Shown: positions 8,864 to 19,491, counted from the first letter of the stretch. The stretch is DNA of 64,000 nucleotides from Marinobacterium stanieri (GCF_900155945.1 NZ_FTMN01000006.1:1-64000); one strand, 5' to 3'. Numbers and translations: made by a program. The notes: generated from the letters alone by a model not told the origin.

Positions 8864-9202
8864 TCAGTGATTTTCCGATACCTGGTTGATGGTGTACTTG
8901 GGTATTTCCACCACCAGGTCTTCATCTCCGACCAGTGCCTGACAGCTCAAACGGGACTCGGGCTCCAGGCCCCAGGCCTTATCGAGCATGTCATCTTCCA
9001 GCTCGTCGGCTTCGTTCAAGGAATCATAGCCCTCACGCACCACCACGTGACAAGTGGTGCAGGCGCAGGACTTCTCGCACGCGTGCTCGATCTCGACACC
9101 GTGCTGCAGAGCGACATCACAGATGGATACCCCTGCTTCCGCCTCGATCACCTTACCCTCAGGGCACAGCTCTTCATGCGGCAGAAAGATAACTTGAGGC
9201 AT
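8864..9202 (-). CDS. fdx: Isc-type [2Fe-2S] ferredoxin
   Basis: This adrenodoxin-type ferredoxin supplies electrons for cluster assembly on IscU. The 112-residue protein has the cluster ligands C42, C48, C51 and C87, plus the extra conserved C46, at the same positions I recall for E. coli Fdx. Its ATG overlaps the hscA stop by one base (TGATG), indicating coupled translation with the chaperone gene. Confidence 0.96.
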   Translation of the reverse strand: MPQVIFLPHEELCPEGKVIEAEAGVSICDVALQHGVEIEHACEKSCACTTCHVVVREGYDSLNEADELEDDMLDKAWGLEPESRLSCQALVGDEDLVVEIPKYTINQVSENH

Positions 9203-11082
9203 CAGTGTGTCTCCTTTTCAATTTCATCAATGGCATGACCCGACAACGCCTGGGAGATGCTCTGGTCCATACGGCGCGAAGCAAAGAAGTCGCTGGCCTT
9301 GGCCAACTCTTCAATACCCGCTTCAATCTGGCGATAATCAGCCTGCTCAAGCAATGCTGCCAGCTTGGCAATCGCCTGCTCCAGGTGAGCAACCTCATCG
9401 GCGCTCAGCAGGTCACCATCCGAGGCCATGGCCCCGCGCAAGGCGGCAATAATACGCTCAGCTTCAACCTGCTGCTCACGCAGGTTACGCGCTTCCAGAT
9501 CATCTTCAGCATGGCTGTATGATTCTTTCAGCATGCGGGCGATTTCGTCATCGCTCAAACCATAGGACGGTTTGACCTGAATGCTGCTGACAGCCCCTGT
9601 GGACAACTCTTCCGCCGACACACTCAACAGGCCATCTGCATCGACCTGGAAGGTCACACGGATCTTGGCAGCGCCTGCTGCCATCGGCGGGATGTCACGC
9701 AGGACAAAACGCGCCAAAGAACGGCAATCCTGAACCAGCTCACGTTCGCCCTGGACAGCATGGATCGCCATGGCTGTCTGGCCATCCTGGTAGGTGGTAA
9801 ATTCCTGTGCACGCGCCACCGGAATGGCCGTATTACGGTGGATAATCTTTTCCACCAGGCCACCCATGGTTTCCAGACCCAGAGACAGCGGGATCACGTC
9901 CAGCAACAGCATGTCGCTGTCCGGCTTGTTGCCCACCAGCACATCAGCCTGTAATGCCGCACCAATAGCCACAACCCGGTCCGGGTCGATATCGATATGC
10001 GGCTGGCGGCCAAAGAACTCACCGACGGCTTCGCGCACACGCGGCACTCGAGTCGAACCGCCAACCATAACGACTTCGACCACTTCATCAACGTCAACGC
10101 CGGCATCCTTGAGGGTGCGACGACAGGTACGCAACGTACGTTTGACCAGCGGATCGATAAGCGCGTCAAACTGCTCGCGTGTCACTTCAACATTGAAGCT
10201 GCGGCCATCAAGCTCAATGGACTCAACCACCGAGTCGCTGGCACTCAACCCTTCCTTGATACGCCGGGCCATCGCCGTCAGTGAACGCGCGGAGGAGGCA
10301 TTCAGTGCGTTGCCCAGACCCGACGCCTGCAGCAGCTGCTCCGCCAGCAGGCGGTCAAAGTCATCACCACCCAGCGCGGTATCGCCGCCGGTGGAAAGCA
10401 CTTCGAACACGCCCTTATTGAGGCGAAGAATCGAAATATCAAAGGTACCGCCACCCAGATCATAAACGGCGATGACGCCTTCATCCTGCTGATCCAGGCC
10501 GTAAGCCACCGCAGCGGCCGTCGGTTCATTCAACAGGCGCAACACTTTGAGACCTGCCAACTGGGCAGCATCTTTGGTTGCCTGGCGCTGAGCATCATCA
10601 AAGTAGGCAGGAACCGTAATGACCACGCCTTCCAGCTCACCGCCAAGGGAGTCAACAGCGCGCTGCTTCAGTGCACCCAGAATATCGGCCGACACTTCCA
10701 CCGGGCTCTTGTCTCCGGCAGCCGTCTGCAGATAAGGCATGCCAGACTCGGAAGCGGTCAGGCGATACGGCAGCGTTTCACCCAGGCCTTTAACATCTTC
10801 AGCACCACGCCCCATGAGGCGTTTAACGGAACTGATAGTGTTGTAGGGGTCCTGAATGGCTTCTGACTGAGCCTCGGCACCCACGGCGCTGGCTCCGGCA
10901 GATGTGTAATGCACCACGGATGGCAGCAGATGACTGCCCTGCGCATCCGGCAGGGTAACCGCTTCGCTGCTGCGCACAGTGGCTACCAGCGAGTTAGTCG
11001 TCCCCAGGTCGATCCCCACCGCCAGTTTGCGGGCATGGGGCTCCGGACTCTGTCCGGGTTCAGCTATTTGCAGCAGTGCCAT
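9202..11082 (-). CDS. hscA: Fe-S cluster chaperone HscA (Hsp70 family)
   Basis: HscA is the Hsp70 chaperone that, with HscB, releases the iron-sulfur cluster from IscU to acceptor proteins. The 626-residue product carries the ATPase domain (GIDLGTTNS near residue 23, [12 protein letters not shown]) and a substrate-binding domain with C-terminal helical lid. Its recognition motif, LPPVK, is present in IscU in the same operon. The order hscB-hscA-fdx is standard. Confidence 0.97.
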   Translation of the reverse strand: MALLQIAEPGQSPEPHARKLAVGIDLGTTNSLVATVRSSEAVTLPDAQGSHLLPSVVHYTSAGASAVGAEAQSEAIQDPYNTISSVKRLMGRGAEDVKGLGETLPYRLTASESGMPYLQTAAGDKSPVEVSADILGALKQRAVDSLGGELEGVVITVPAYFDDAQRQATKDAAQLAGLKVLRLLNEPTAAAVAYGLDQQDEGVIAVYDLGGGTFDISILRLNKGVFEVLSTGGDTALGGDDFDRLLAEQLLQASGLGNALNASSARSLTAMARRIKEGLSASDSVVESIELDGRSFNVEVTREQFDALIDPLVKRTLRTCRRTLKDAGVDVDEVVEVVMVGGSTRVPRVREAVGEFFGRQPHIDIDPDRVVAIGAALQADVLVGNKPDSDMLLLDVIPLSLGLETMGGLVEKIIHRNTAIPVARAQEFTTYQDGQTAMAIHAVQGERELVQDCRSLARFVLRDIPPMAAGAAKIRVTFQVDADGLLSVSAEELSTGAVSSIQVKPSYGLSDDEIARMLKESYSHAEDDLEARNLREQQVEAERIIAALRGAMASDGDLLSADEVAHLEQAIAKLAALLEQADYRQIEAGIEELAKASDFFASRRMDQSISQALSGHAIDEIEKETH

Positions 11083-11092
11083 ATAAATTCCG

Positions 11093-11623
11093 TTAGTCGT
11101 CGAACAGTCTGTCTTCCAGCGCTTCCACTTCAGACTGCAGCTTCACCATAAATTGCATTTTGCGGACCGCCTGCTCTGCCTGCTCCAGCGCGGCATCAGC
11201 CCAGGCCTGGGCAAATTCGGCCTGCAGCTGTTTCAGAGCCTTGGTAACCTGCTGGTCCAGCGCTTCAAGCTCGGCTTCGGGATCAGCGTGATCGGCAGCT
11301 TCGGCAACGCGCTCGCGCAACTCCATCTGCTCCATTAAAAACATGGGGTCCAGCTGGGAGCGAGAATCGGACAGGGTATCGATCCCCTTCAGGGAAAGCA
11401 GGTACTGGGCGCGCTTGAGGGGGGACTTGAGTGTCGCCAGCGCTTCATTCAGATAGGTGCTGTACTGCACGGCCAGACGCTGTTCGCGGTCGGACTGATG
11501 CGAATGGCGGTCCGGGTGCAGCTGCTGCTGCAGTGAGCGGTAACGCTCGGACAGCTGGGACTGGTCAACATCAAAGCCAACCGGCAGCCCCAGGAATTCA
11601 AAATAATTGCGTGTAATATCCAT
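11093..11623 (-). CDS. hscB: Fe-S co-chaperone HscB (J-protein)
   Basis: HscB is the J-domain partner that brings IscU to HscA. The N-terminal J-domain contains the HPD motif (LHPDRHS), and the C-terminal three-helix domain binds IscU. I chose ATG at 11623 (176 residues, starting [13 protein letters not shown]) because GAGG lies five bases upstream and family members begin just before this motif. A GTG at 11638 would add only five residues. Confidence 0.94.
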   Translation of the reverse strand: MDITRNYFEFLGLPVGFDVDQSQLSERYRSLQQQLHPDRHSHQSDREQRLAVQYSTYLNEALATLKSPLKRAQYLLSLKGIDTLSDSRSQLDPMFLMEQMELRERVAEAADHADPEAELEALDQQVTKALKQLQAEFAQAWADAALEQAEQAVRKMQFMVKLQSEVEALEDRLFDD

Positions 11624-11647
11624 ACCGACCTCATTCACCCGAACGGG

Positions 11648-11971
11648 TCAGACGTTGAAGCTCTCACCACAGCCACATTCGCTGCGGACATTCGGGTTGT
11701 TGAACTGAAACCCTTCGTTAAGCCCTTCACGCACAAAATCCAGCTCGGTCCCGTCCAGGTAAGCCAGACTCTTGGGGTCGATCACAACTTTCACGCCCCC
11801 AAATTCGAAGATCTCGTCTTCCGACTCGCTCTGGTCAACGAACTCGAGTACGTAGGCCATACCCGAGCAACCAGATGTTCTTACCCCGAGACGAATACCT
11901 TCACCGTGGCCACGCGATTCCAGATAACGTGATACGTGATCGATCGCAGCCTGTGTCATGCTTATTGCCAT
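11648..11971 (-). CDS. iscA: A-type Fe-S carrier IscA
   Basis: IscA carries iron or iron-sulfur clusters to target proteins. The 107-residue protein has the three cluster-binding cysteines C35, C99 and C101 (SGCSG and CGCG). The frame stays open upstream into iscU, but ATG at 11971 has a GGGG ribosome site, gives the standard length and removes a 44-base overlap. A strong hairpin lies between iscU and this start. Confidence 0.95.
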   Translation of the reverse strand: MAISMTQAAIDHVSRYLESRGHGEGIRLGVRTSGCSGMAYVLEFVDQSESEDEIFEFGGVKVVIDPKSLAYLDGTELDFVREGLNEGFQFNNPNVRSECGCGESFNV

Positions 11972-11984
11972 AGAAACCCCATTC

Positions 11985-12005
11985 ACGGGGAGCCAGGCTC
12001 CCCGT
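11985..12005 (-). promoter_or_regulatory. Intercistronic hairpin between iscU and iscA
   Basis: A perfect inverted repeat: 11985-11994 pairs with 11996-12005 around a single base (in RNA a slightly larger loop). There is no T-run, so it is not a simple terminator. A structure here could partly stop transcription, or stabilise the upstream iscRSU mRNA end and raise IscU relative to the downstream products. Confidence 0.55.
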
Positions 12006-12014
12006 TGCGGTATA

Positions 12015-12398
12015 TTACTTATCCTGCTTCTTACGGTAGTCGTCCACTGCGGCCTTGATGGCATCTTCAGCCAGTACCGAGCAGTGAATTTTCACCGGCG
12101 GCAGCGCCAGTTCTTCAGCGATAGTCGCGTTTTTCAACTCGCTCGCCTGATCCAGCGTCATACCCTTGACCCATTCAGTCACCAGGGAGCTGGATGCGAT
12201 GGCAGAACCGCAGCCGTAGGTTTTGAAGCGCGCATCTTCGATGACACCCTCATCATTAACCTTGATCTGCAGGCGCATGACATCACCACAGGCGGGCGCA
12301 CCCACCATACCGGTGCCGACATGCGGGTCTTCCGCGTCCATCTTACCGACGTTACGCGGGTTTTCGTAATGATCAATTACCTGTTCACTGTAAGCCAT
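12015..12398 (-). CDS. iscU: Fe-S cluster scaffold IscU
   Basis: IscU is the scaffold on which IscS-derived sulfur and iron form clusters. The 127-residue protein has the three scaffold cysteines C37, C63 and C106, and the HscA-recognition motif LPPVK at 99-103. Length and spacing are the same as in characterised gammaproteobacterial IscU. It lies 31 bases after iscS. Confidence 0.98.
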   Translation of the reverse strand: MAYSEQVIDHYENPRNVGKMDAEDPHVGTGMVGAPACGDVMRLQIKVNDEGVIEDARFKTYGCGSAIASSSLVTEWVKGMTLDQASELKNATIAEELALPPVKIHCSVLAEDAIKAAVDDYRKKQDK

Positions 12399-12429
12399 GA
12401 CTAGTCTCCAATTATTCTACTTGCGGACC

Positions 12430-13644
12430 TTAGTGGTGGACCCACTCGACCTTGGTCAGGTCCACGCCGTCTTTAAACATGTCCCACAGAGGTGACAACT
12501 CACGCAGTTTCTCCACTGCGGTGCGTACCTGTGCGACGGCGTAATCCACCTCTTCTTCGGTGGTAAAACGGCCCAGCGAAAAACGAATCGAGCTGTGCGC
12601 CAGCTCATCGTTCAAGCCCAGTGCACGCAGCACATAGGACGGTTCCAGGCTTGCAGATGTACAAGCGGAACCGGAAGACACCGCCAGATCCTTGATGGAC
12701 ATCAGCAACGATTCACCTTCAACGAAGGCAAAGCTGATGTTCAGAACGCCCGGCACATACTGTTCGGTAGAACCGTTGATGTGCACCTCTTCCATATCCT
12801 TGACGCCATTCCACAGACGCTGACGCAAGGTTTCTAGGCGTGCCTGCTCGGCTTCCATATCTTCAGTTGCAATACGGAAAGCCTCACCCATACCCACGAT
12901 CTGGTGGGTCGGCAGTGTACCCGAGCGCATGCCACGCTCATGACCGCCACCATGGATCAACGCTTCCAGACGTACACGCGGCTTGCGGCGTACGTAGAGA
13001 GCACCGACACCCTTGGGGCCATAAATCTTGTGCGCACAGACCGACATGAGATCAACCTTCATCTCTTTCAGGTCGATCGGCAGTTTGCCTACGCTCTGCG
13101 CCGCATCCACATGGAACAGAACACCCTTGGCACGGGTGATTTCACCGATGGCGGCAATATCAGTCACGGTGCCGATTTCGTTGTTCACGTGCATCAGCGA
13201 TACCAGAATGGTGTCGTCGCGCAGCGCTTCAGACACCTGGTGCGGCGCGATGATGCCATCGCTGTTCGGCTCAAGGTAGGTCACCTCGAAACCTTCACGC
13301 TCCAGCTGGCGGCAGGGATCCAGAACGGCCTTATGCTCGATCTTGGATGTAATAATGTGCTTGCCTTTCTTGCTGTAGAAACGCGCCACACCCTTGATCG
13401 CCAGGTTGTCGGATTCGGTCGCGCCGGATGTCCAGACAATTTCACGCGGGTCAGCGCCCAGCGTATCGGCCACCTGACGGCGGGCACTCTCCACCGCCTC
13501 TTCGGCCTTCCAGCCGAACAGGTGAGAACGAGATGCCGGGTTACCGAAGTTGCCATCCAGAGTCAGGCAAGCGGTCATTTTCTCTGCCACACGCGGGTCA
13601 ACCGGCGTGGTAGCGGCATAATCAAGATAGATCGGCAGTTTCAT
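12430..13644 (-). CDS. iscS: Cysteine desulfurase IscS
   Basis: IscS is the PLP enzyme that takes sulfur from cysteine for Fe-S clusters, thiolated tRNA and thiamine. From ATG 13644 (GGAGAG six bases upstream; 404 residues) the PLP lysine is K206 (CAHKIYGP) and the persulfide cysteine is C328 (SSGSACTS), the standard numbering. Translation from the longer open frame (13710) would overlap iscR and is unlikely. Only 19 bases separate it from iscR. Confidence 0.98.
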   Translation of the reverse strand: MKLPIYLDYAATTPVDPRVAEKMTACLTLDGNFGNPASRSHLFGWKAEEAVESARRQVADTLGADPREIVWTSGATESDNLAIKGVARFYSKKGKHIITSKIEHKAVLDPCRQLEREGFEVTYLEPNSDGIIAPHQVSEALRDDTILVSLMHVNNEIGTVTDIAAIGEITRAKGVLFHVDAAQSVGKLPIDLKEMKVDLMSVCAHKIYGPKGVGALYVRRKPRVRLEALIHGGGHERGMRSGTLPTHQIVGMGEAFRIATEDMEAEQARLETLRQRLWNGVKDMEEVHINGSTEQYVPGVLNISFAFVEGESLLMSIKDLAVSSGSACTSASLEPSYVLRALGLNDELAHSSIRFSLGRFTTEEEVDYAVAQVRTAVEKLRELSPLWDMFKDGVDLTKVEWVHH

Positions 13645-13663
13645 CGTGTCTCTCCAAAAACTC

Positions 13664-14158
13664 TCACACAGCTGCTTTGTTACGCGCTGGTTGTTTGGTG
13701 CTGCTGGCAATCAGTTGATCGACCTGGCGCTGCTGACGGTCCGCAACCTGTTGTACGTCGCGACGGGCCACCAGATCAGCCAGGCTGATGCTACTCAAAA
13801 AACCGTGAATCTGGTCACTCAGGTCACACCAAAGGTGGTGGGTCAGACAGACTTCCCCGCCCTGGCAACCGCCATTATGCTGACATCCCGTCGCATCGAC
13901 AGATTCGTTGACCGCATCAATGACCTCGGCCACATTGATCTGCCCCTGCTCGCGCTTGAGCTGATAACCCCCGCCGGGGCCTCGCACACTGCGCACCAAC
14001 TCATTGCGGCGCAGCTTGGCAAAAAGCTGCTCCAGGTAGGAGAGTGAAATCCCCTGCCGCTCGGAAATGTCGGCCAGACTAATCGGACCCTTGCCTTCAT
14101 GCAGGGCCAAGTCCAGCATCGCGGTCACAGCGTAGCGACCCTTGGTGGTCAATCGCAT
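13664..14158 (-). CDS. iscR: Fe-S cluster regulator IscR
   Basis: IscR is an Rrf2-family repressor that senses cluster supply through its own [2Fe-2S] cluster and controls the isc operon. The product (164 residues from ATG 14158, GAGG upstream) has an N-terminal winged helix (about 1-65) and the cluster ligands C92, C98, C104 and H107, all intact. As first gene of the operon it is expected to repress itself; matching operator sequences overlap its promoter. Confidence 0.97.
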   Translation of the reverse strand: MRLTTKGRYAVTAMLDLALHEGKGPISLADISERQGISLSYLEQLFAKLRRNELVRSVRGPGGGYQLKREQGQINVAEVIDAVNESVDATGCQHNGGCQGGEVCLTHHLWCDLSDQIHGFLSSISLADLVARRDVQQVADRQQRQVDQLIASSTKQPARNKAAV

Positions 14159-14194
14159 AACAATCCTCGTATTCACGCTTTACAGCATGAGGTC

Positions 14195-14223
14195 ATTATG
14201 CAATTCCCCAGTAAACCAGTCAA
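14195..14223 (-). promoter_or_regulatory. iscR operon promoter
   Basis: Minus-strand promoter with -35 TTGACT (14218-14223), a 17-base spacer and -10 CATAAT (14195-14200), about 36 bases before the iscR ATG. The -35 lies inside a candidate IscR operator, the layout expected for autorepression. Confidence 0.85.
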
Positions 14224-14227
14224 CTAT
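14203..14227 (-). promoter_or_regulatory. IscR type-1-like operator A (promoter-overlapping)
   Basis: The minus strand reads ATAGTTGACTGGTTTACTGG and then GGAAT. This resembles one arm of the type-1 IscR consensus (ATA then GACT, an AT-rich centre, then a degenerate second arm). It covers the -35, as at the E. coli iscR promoter. Confidence 0.6.
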
Positions 14228-14252
14228 TAACCCGACTATTTTAGTCGGTCTT
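14228..14252 (-). promoter_or_regulatory. IscR type-1 operator B (near-perfect dyad)
   Basis: The centre GACT-AAAAT-AGTC, flanked by CC and GG, fits the type-1 IscR consensus (GACT, five A/T-rich bases, AGTC) exactly. It directly abuts operator A, 25 bases centre to centre, and spans the cysE stop codon. The tandem sites suggest cooperative binding by holo-IscR. Confidence 0.75.
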
Positions 14253-15074
14253 TTCCTTAACCTGTTCGCCCGGCGCTTCCGTATCGGATTGCCCCGGCAT
14301 GCCACTGCAATCATCTACAGCCGCTTCAAAATCCTCACTTTTCAGCTCCGGCAGCTGCTCATCGCAGTACTCGGGCTTAAGCTCACACAGCGCCTTACCC
14401 ATGCCGTCAACCTTGTGATCCATCGCCTGCATATGATCCAGCAGGCAGCGAATGGCATGCGCCACCGGATCAGACACCTCTTTGGTTACAGCATAGGCAT
14501 CAAAGCCGACCTTATCGGCCATCTGGCGTCGCTTGAGTTCTTCCGGGCTTTCCTCTTCCGGCTGACGCTTGATGATACGCCCCGGAATACCCACCACCGT
14601 GGCATCCTCGGGCACATCCCGGGTAACCACCGCATTGGAACCAACACGGGCGCCTGCACCTATATTGATCGGACCCAACACCTTGGCACCGGCACCACAA
14701 ACCACATTATTGCCCAGGGTCGGATGGCGCTTACCCTTGTTCCAGCTGGTTCCACCCAGGGTAACGCCGTGATACAGGGTGACATCATCACCAATTTCGG
14801 CCGTTTCACCGATCACCACGCCCATACCGTGGTCGATGAAAAAGCGTCGACCAATGGTCGCGCCCGGATGTATCTCTATCCCGGTCAGCCAGCGCCCCAG
14901 GTTGGATACCATACGGGCCAGCCATTTGAAGTTACGGCGCCAGAGGGCATTGGCCACCCGGTGCGACCAGATGGCATGCAGCCCCGGATAGGCCGTCAGT
15001 ACTTCAAAAGCATTGCGGGCAGCCGGGTCGCGGTGAAATACCGAACGTATGTCTTCTTTCATTTGCTCAATCAT
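14241..15074 (-). CDS. cysE: Serine O-acetyltransferase
   Basis: CysE makes O-acetylserine, the precursor to which sulfide is added to form cysteine, the sulfur donor for IscS. The 277-residue protein has the helical N-terminal domain and a left-handed beta-helix of hexapeptide repeats (about 105-195, including [16 protein letters not shown] and YHGVTLGGT). Its ATG overlaps the trmJ stop by eight bases. Its stop lies within IscR operator B, so transcription from trmJ-cysE runs directly into the isc promoter region. Confidence 0.94.
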   Translation of the reverse strand: MIEQMKEDIRSVFHRDPAARNAFEVLTAYPGLHAIWSHRVANALWRRNFKWLARMVSNLGRWLTGIEIHPGATIGRRFFIDHGMGVVIGETAEIGDDVTLYHGVTLGGTSWNKGKRHPTLGNNVVCGAGAKVLGPINIGAGARVGSNAVVTRDVPEDATVVGIPGRIIKRQPEEESPEELKRRQMADKVGFDAYAVTKEVSDPVAHAIRCLLDHMQAMDHKVDGMGKALCELKPEYCDEQLPELKSEDFEAAVDDCSGMPGQSDTEAPGEQVKEKTD

Positions 15075-15825
15075 CGCCCTCTCCTCGCTGTGGCTGCGCG
15101 ACCTGTTTCTCCATGGCGGTCAAAATACCCCTGAGCACATTCACTTCTACCTTATCCGGCACTGCTCGCTGCAACAGCCGGCGCAGACGCGGCATCAGCT
15201 GGCGAGGGTTATCAGGATCGAGGAAATCAATCTTCACCAGCGTACGCTCCAGATGCTCGAACATCAGCTCCAGCTCTCGCTGAGGGGCCAGCTCAATATC
15301 CCAGTCCGTGCCCCACTGCGGGCGCGCCGCCTGCTCTTCTGCCACTTCAGCCATACGCAGCTCGTAAGTAATGACCTGCACCGCAGCGGCAATATTCAGC
15401 GAGCTGAACGTTTCAACCGCAGGAATATGCACGTGGTGGTGGCAACGCTGCAATTCTTCATTGGTCAAACCACGGTCTTCGCGCCCGAACAGAATCGCCA
15501 CTCGCGCCTTGCCCTTGAGGGGTGCTGCAATCGCCGCCAGCTCGCGCGGATTAACCAGCGGCCAGGGGATATGCCGCTCACGCGCACTGGTGCCGAATAC
15601 CAGTTCGCAGTCGGCAAGCGCTTCATCGAGGTTATCCACAACCTGCGCCTGCTCCAGCACGTCGGTCGCACCCGAGGCACGCGCATCCGCATCCGGATGG
15701 GGAAAACACTTGGGGCTCACCAAACAGAGATCATTCAGCCCCATGTTCTTCATGGCACGTGCCACGCCACCAATATTACCCGGATGGGTTGTGTTCACCA
15801 GTACAATGCGAATGTGATCAGACAT
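15067..15825 (-). CDS. trmJ: tRNA (Cm32/Um32) 2'-O-methyltransferase TrmJ
   Basis: TrmJ is a SPOUT-family methyltransferase acting on ribose 32 of tRNA anticodon loops. The 252-residue product shows the N-terminal [20 protein letters not shown] and the knot motif [14 protein letters not shown], followed by a C-terminal helical extension. It is divergent from suhB, as in Pseudomonas and E. coli. Confidence 0.94.
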   Translation of the reverse strand: MSDHIRIVLVNTTHPGNIGGVARAMKNMGLNDLCLVSPKCFPHPDADARASGATDVLEQAQVVDNLDEALADCELVFGTSARERHIPWPLVNPRELAAIAAPLKGKARVAILFGREDRGLTNEELQRCHHHVHIPAVETFSSLNIAAAVQVITYELRMAEVAEEQAARPQWGTDWDIELAPQRELELMFEHLERTLVKIDFLDPDNPRQLMPRLRRLLQRAVPDKVEVNVLRGILTAMEKQVAQPQRGEGDD

Positions 15826-15953
15826 CTCAGATACGCCGCTAAAAGGCGGGTATTCTAACAGATCATTGACGAGTTGAAGACCACCTGTTCAGCGCAGCAC
15901 CGTACTAAGCTACAATATGACTTTGCCAACTCTGAAACTGGACACCAACACTG
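15826..15953. promoter_or_regulatory. Divergent trmJ/suhB promoter region
   Basis: A 128-base gap between divergent genes must hold both promoters. On the minus strand TAGAAT (near 15853) is a likely -10 for trmJ, and on the plus strand TACAAT (near 15911) is a likely -10 for suhB. No strong -35 is visible for either. Confidence 0.4.
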
Positions 15954-16769
15954 ATGCAACCAATGGTTAATATTGCCCTGCGAGCTGCCCGCACCGCAGG
16001 TGAACAGGTCTCTCGCGCTTTGGAACGCCTTGATTTGATCAAATCCGAACAGGCCGATGTGGCCAAGTTCATCAGTGACCTCTGCCAGCAGGCAGAAGGC
16101 ACCATCGTGACTCAGATCCAGAAGGCTTACCCGCATCACAGCCTGATCGGCGAATACAGCGGCCACCACGCCCCGATCGGTGAAGGCCCCGGTGAATGCG
16201 AATGGCACGTCAGCCCGATTGACAGCCTGACCAACTTCTCCAACGCCCTGCCGATGTTTGCCCTCAGCATCACCGGTTTTGTTAACGGCCGCGCCGAACA
16301 CTGCGTGGTTCTTAACCCCATGTTCGGCGAAGAGTTCACCGCCAGCCGCGGCAAGGGTGCCCAGCTGAACGGCAAACGCCTGCGCGTGAGCAACCGTACC
16401 AGCCTTGAAGGCGCCATCATTGGCACCGGTTACCATGCCCGCAGCAGCGACAAGCCCTGGATCGAATCCCACACCCGCATGATGCAGGAAATCATGCAGG
16501 TTGGCGCGACCCTGCATAACAGCGGCTCCCCGGTATTGAGCCTGGCCTACACCGCAGCGGGTCGCCTGGACGGCTTTTACCAGATCGGCCTCAACAGCAC
16601 CGAGCTCTCAGCCGGCCTGCTGCTGATCCGTGAAGCCGGCGGCCTGGTATCCGACTTCTCCGGTGGCAACCAGTACAACGAGCGCGGCAATCTGATCACC
16701 AGTAACGCCAAACTGCTCAAGGCCCTGCTGCGCACGCTACACCCTGCTACAGCTGAAGGCCTGCGTTAA
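15954..16769 (+). CDS. suhB: SuhB-family protein with degenerate inositol monophosphatase site
   Basis: SuhB is an inositol-monophosphatase-fold protein that also serves as a subunit of the Nus antitermination complex on rRNA operons. This 271-residue copy is clearly SuhB by overall sequence (MQPMVNIALRAARTAGEQ, EEFTASRGKGAQLNG, REAGGLVSDFSG) and by its place beside trmJ. However, the enzyme motifs are changed. GEE(x)G is GEYSG (66-70), D-P-L-D-G-T-T-N is S-P-I-D-S-L-T-N (87-94), and the W-D of the C-terminal metal site is T-E (216-217). The usual metal-site Asp in the TEVD region is Cys44. Phosphatase activity is therefore unlikely, while a structural role remains plausible. Confidence 0.9.
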   Translation: MQPMVNIALRAARTAGEQVSRALERLDLIKSEQADVAKFISDLCQQAEGTIVTQIQKAYPHHSLIGEYSGHHAPIGEGPGECEWHVSPIDSLTNFSNALPMFALSITGFVNGRAEHCVVLNPMFGEEFTASRGKGAQLNGKRLRVSNRTSLEGAIIGTGYHARSSDKPWIESHTRMMQEIMQVGATLHNSGSPVLSLAYTAAGRLDGFYQIGLNSTELSAGLLLIREAGGLVSDFSGGNQYNERGNLITSNAKLLKALLRTLHPATAEGLR

Positions 16770-16805
16770 TCACTTCCGTTTCGGCCTGCCCTGCAGGCCG
16801 GGCAT

Positions 16806-16838
16806 AAAAAAACCGCATCGAAAGATGCGGTTTTTTTT
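16806..16838. terminator. Bidirectional terminator between suhB and purA
   Basis: Stem CCGCATC-GAAA-GATGCGG (16813-16830), flanked by seven A on the left and eight T on the right, so it works in both directions for the convergent suhB and purA. A second small inverted repeat (GGCCTGC/GCAGGCC) lies just upstream at about 16783-16799. Confidence 0.92.
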
Positions 16839-16856
16839 GTATCCAGCGTTCCGGAA

Positions 16857-18176
<1,320 letters not shown>

Positions 18177-18189
18177 TCAAAAAAAACGC

Positions 18190-19371
18190 TTAGAGGTCTT
18201 TGACGACCCAGGCACCAGCCTCGGCAACCAAATGCCGACCAGTCTGCCCGTTAGAAATCGTTTCACCGTCGAGCTGCTGTACAACGCGCTCGCCTGCACT
18301 GCGCAACGCAGCGATAGCCGCCTGAAGCCCTTCAGCATCACCTGCAGGTGCAAAAATTACCGATTCAGACGGCAACTCCAGGCACCCGGCCAGATCCAAC
18401 AGGGTTTTCAGATCAGCACTGAAGCCTGTCGCCGGGCGCGCACGCCCGAAATCTTCACCGATATTGTCGTAACGACCGCCCTTGGCCAGCGCCTGACCAT
18501 ATTCCGGGGTATAGGCCGCAAACACCACACCAGTATGGTAGTGATAGCCACGCAGCTCGCTGAGGTCAAAATAGGCTTCGACCTCCGGGTAGCGCGCCTG
18601 AACACGTGCCGCCAGATCACCCAGATAGCGAATCGCTTCGGCCAAGGCGGCATCGTGGCCAAACAGCTGCCCTGCACGCTCTAGCACGGCCTCTGAGCCG
18701 TTCAGGCGCGGCAGCTCACGCAGCCACTCACGGGTCTGCTCGGAACCGCTGTCAATACCTGCGACGAAGCGATCAACCTCAGGCAGCGCCTTGCGTTGCA
18801 GCATATCCTGATAATCGGCCTGCTGCTCAGCTGTCAGTTGGCACAGCTCCATCAAACGACTGAAAATACCCACATGGCCCAGGTCGAGGCTGATCGTAGC
18901 CTCCAGACCCACTTCACGCAGGGTTTCCAGCATCATGCTGATGACTTCGACATCGCTGTCGGAACCGGCATGGCCATAAAGCTCGGCACCCAACTGCAGC
19001 GGGTTGCGCGATGCCAGCATATTGGCAGGATGTGTGTGCAGAACTGAACCGCAGTAACACAGGCGGCTGGGGCCTTCCGTGCGCAGACGGTGAGCATCAA
19101 TGCGCGCCACCTGAGGTGTCATATCGGCGCGCACACCCAAGGTATGCCCGCTAACCTGATCAGTTACCTTGAAGGTGTTCAGGTCAAGATCATGACCCAC
19201 ACCCGTCAGCAGGGATTCGAGATGCTCCGCGATGGGCGGCATCACCAGCTCGTAACCCCAGCGATGGTAAAGGTCCAGGACCTTCCGGCGCATTAACTCA
19301 ACCTGCCGTGCCTGTGGCGGCAGCAGCTCCATAATTCCGTCGGGCAGCAACCAGCGATCTGCCAATGCCAT
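18190..19371 (-). CDS. hisZ: ATP phosphoribosyltransferase regulatory subunit HisZ
   Basis: HisZ is a histidyl-tRNA-synthetase paralogue that does not charge tRNA. It binds short-form HisG and allows feedback inhibition by histidine. The 393-residue product has the class II core (RADMTPQVARIDAHRL as motif 2 equivalent) but lacks the C-terminal anticodon-binding domain of the true HisS at 3852-5117. Its presence predicts a short-form HisG elsewhere in the genome. GGAG lies before the ATG. Confidence 0.93.
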   Translation of the reverse strand: MALADRWLLPDGIMELLPPQARQVELMRRKVLDLYHRWGYELVMPPIAEHLESLLTGVGHDLDLNTFKVTDQVSGHTLGVRADMTPQVARIDAHRLRTEGPSRLCYCGSVLHTHPANMLASRNPLQLGAELYGHAGSDSDVEVISMMLETLREVGLEATISLDLGHVGIFSRLMELCQLTAEQQADYQDMLQRKALPEVDRFVAGIDSGSEQTREWLRELPRLNGSEAVLERAGQLFGHDAALAEAIRYLGDLAARVQARYPEVEAYFDLSELRGYHYHTGVVFAAYTPEYGQALAKGGRYDNIGEDFGRARPATGFSADLKTLLDLAGCLELPSESVIFAPAGDAEGLQAAIAALRSAGERVVQQLDGETISNGQTGRHLVAEAGAWVVKDL

Positions 19372-19405
19372 GCGTTACTCCGCTGTCATGTGGTCTGTAA
19401 TTCAC

Positions 19406-19430
19406 AAAAAAACCGGGCGCAGACCCGGTT
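19406..19430 (-). terminator. Terminator after hflC, distal
   Basis: Minus-strand hairpin AACCGGG-TCTGCG-CCCGGTT (19411-19430), followed on that strand by seven T. It lies between hflC and hisZ and should end the hfl transcript, leaving hisZ-purA to their own promoter. Confidence 0.85.
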
Positions 19431-19446
19431 AATTAATCCTATCACG

Positions 19447-19473
19447 AAATCGGGTGCCATAGGCACCCGATTT
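19447..19473 (-). terminator. Hairpin after hflC, proximal
   Basis: A perfect 12-base stem (19447-19458 with 19462-19473) with a 3-base loop, starting 19 bases past the hflC stop. It has AAAT/ATTT ends and is followed by only a short T-run on the minus strand. With the next hairpin it makes a double terminator. Confidence 0.7.
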
Positions 19474-19491
19474 GAGCAGTAGTCTGTTCGA

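Noticed and set aside
11972-12064. N-terminal extension of iscA overlapping iscU
   Set aside because: It has no conserved sequence, crosses the intercistronic hairpin and would overlap iscU; ATG 11971 gives the family length and has a ribosome site.
12904-13788. 294-codon plus-strand open frame opposite iscS and iscR
   Set aside because: It is a shadow of two highly conserved genes on the other strand.
14142-15134. 330-codon plus-strand open frame opposite cysE
   Set aside because: It mirrors the cysE coding sequence and covers the iscR promoter; it has no ribosome site or domain pattern.
15855-16517. 220-codon minus-strand open frame opposite suhB
   Set aside because: It is a shadow frame. 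I considered it because suhB is degenerate at its active site, but suhB keeps conserved sequence along its whole length and the antisense frame has no domain pattern.
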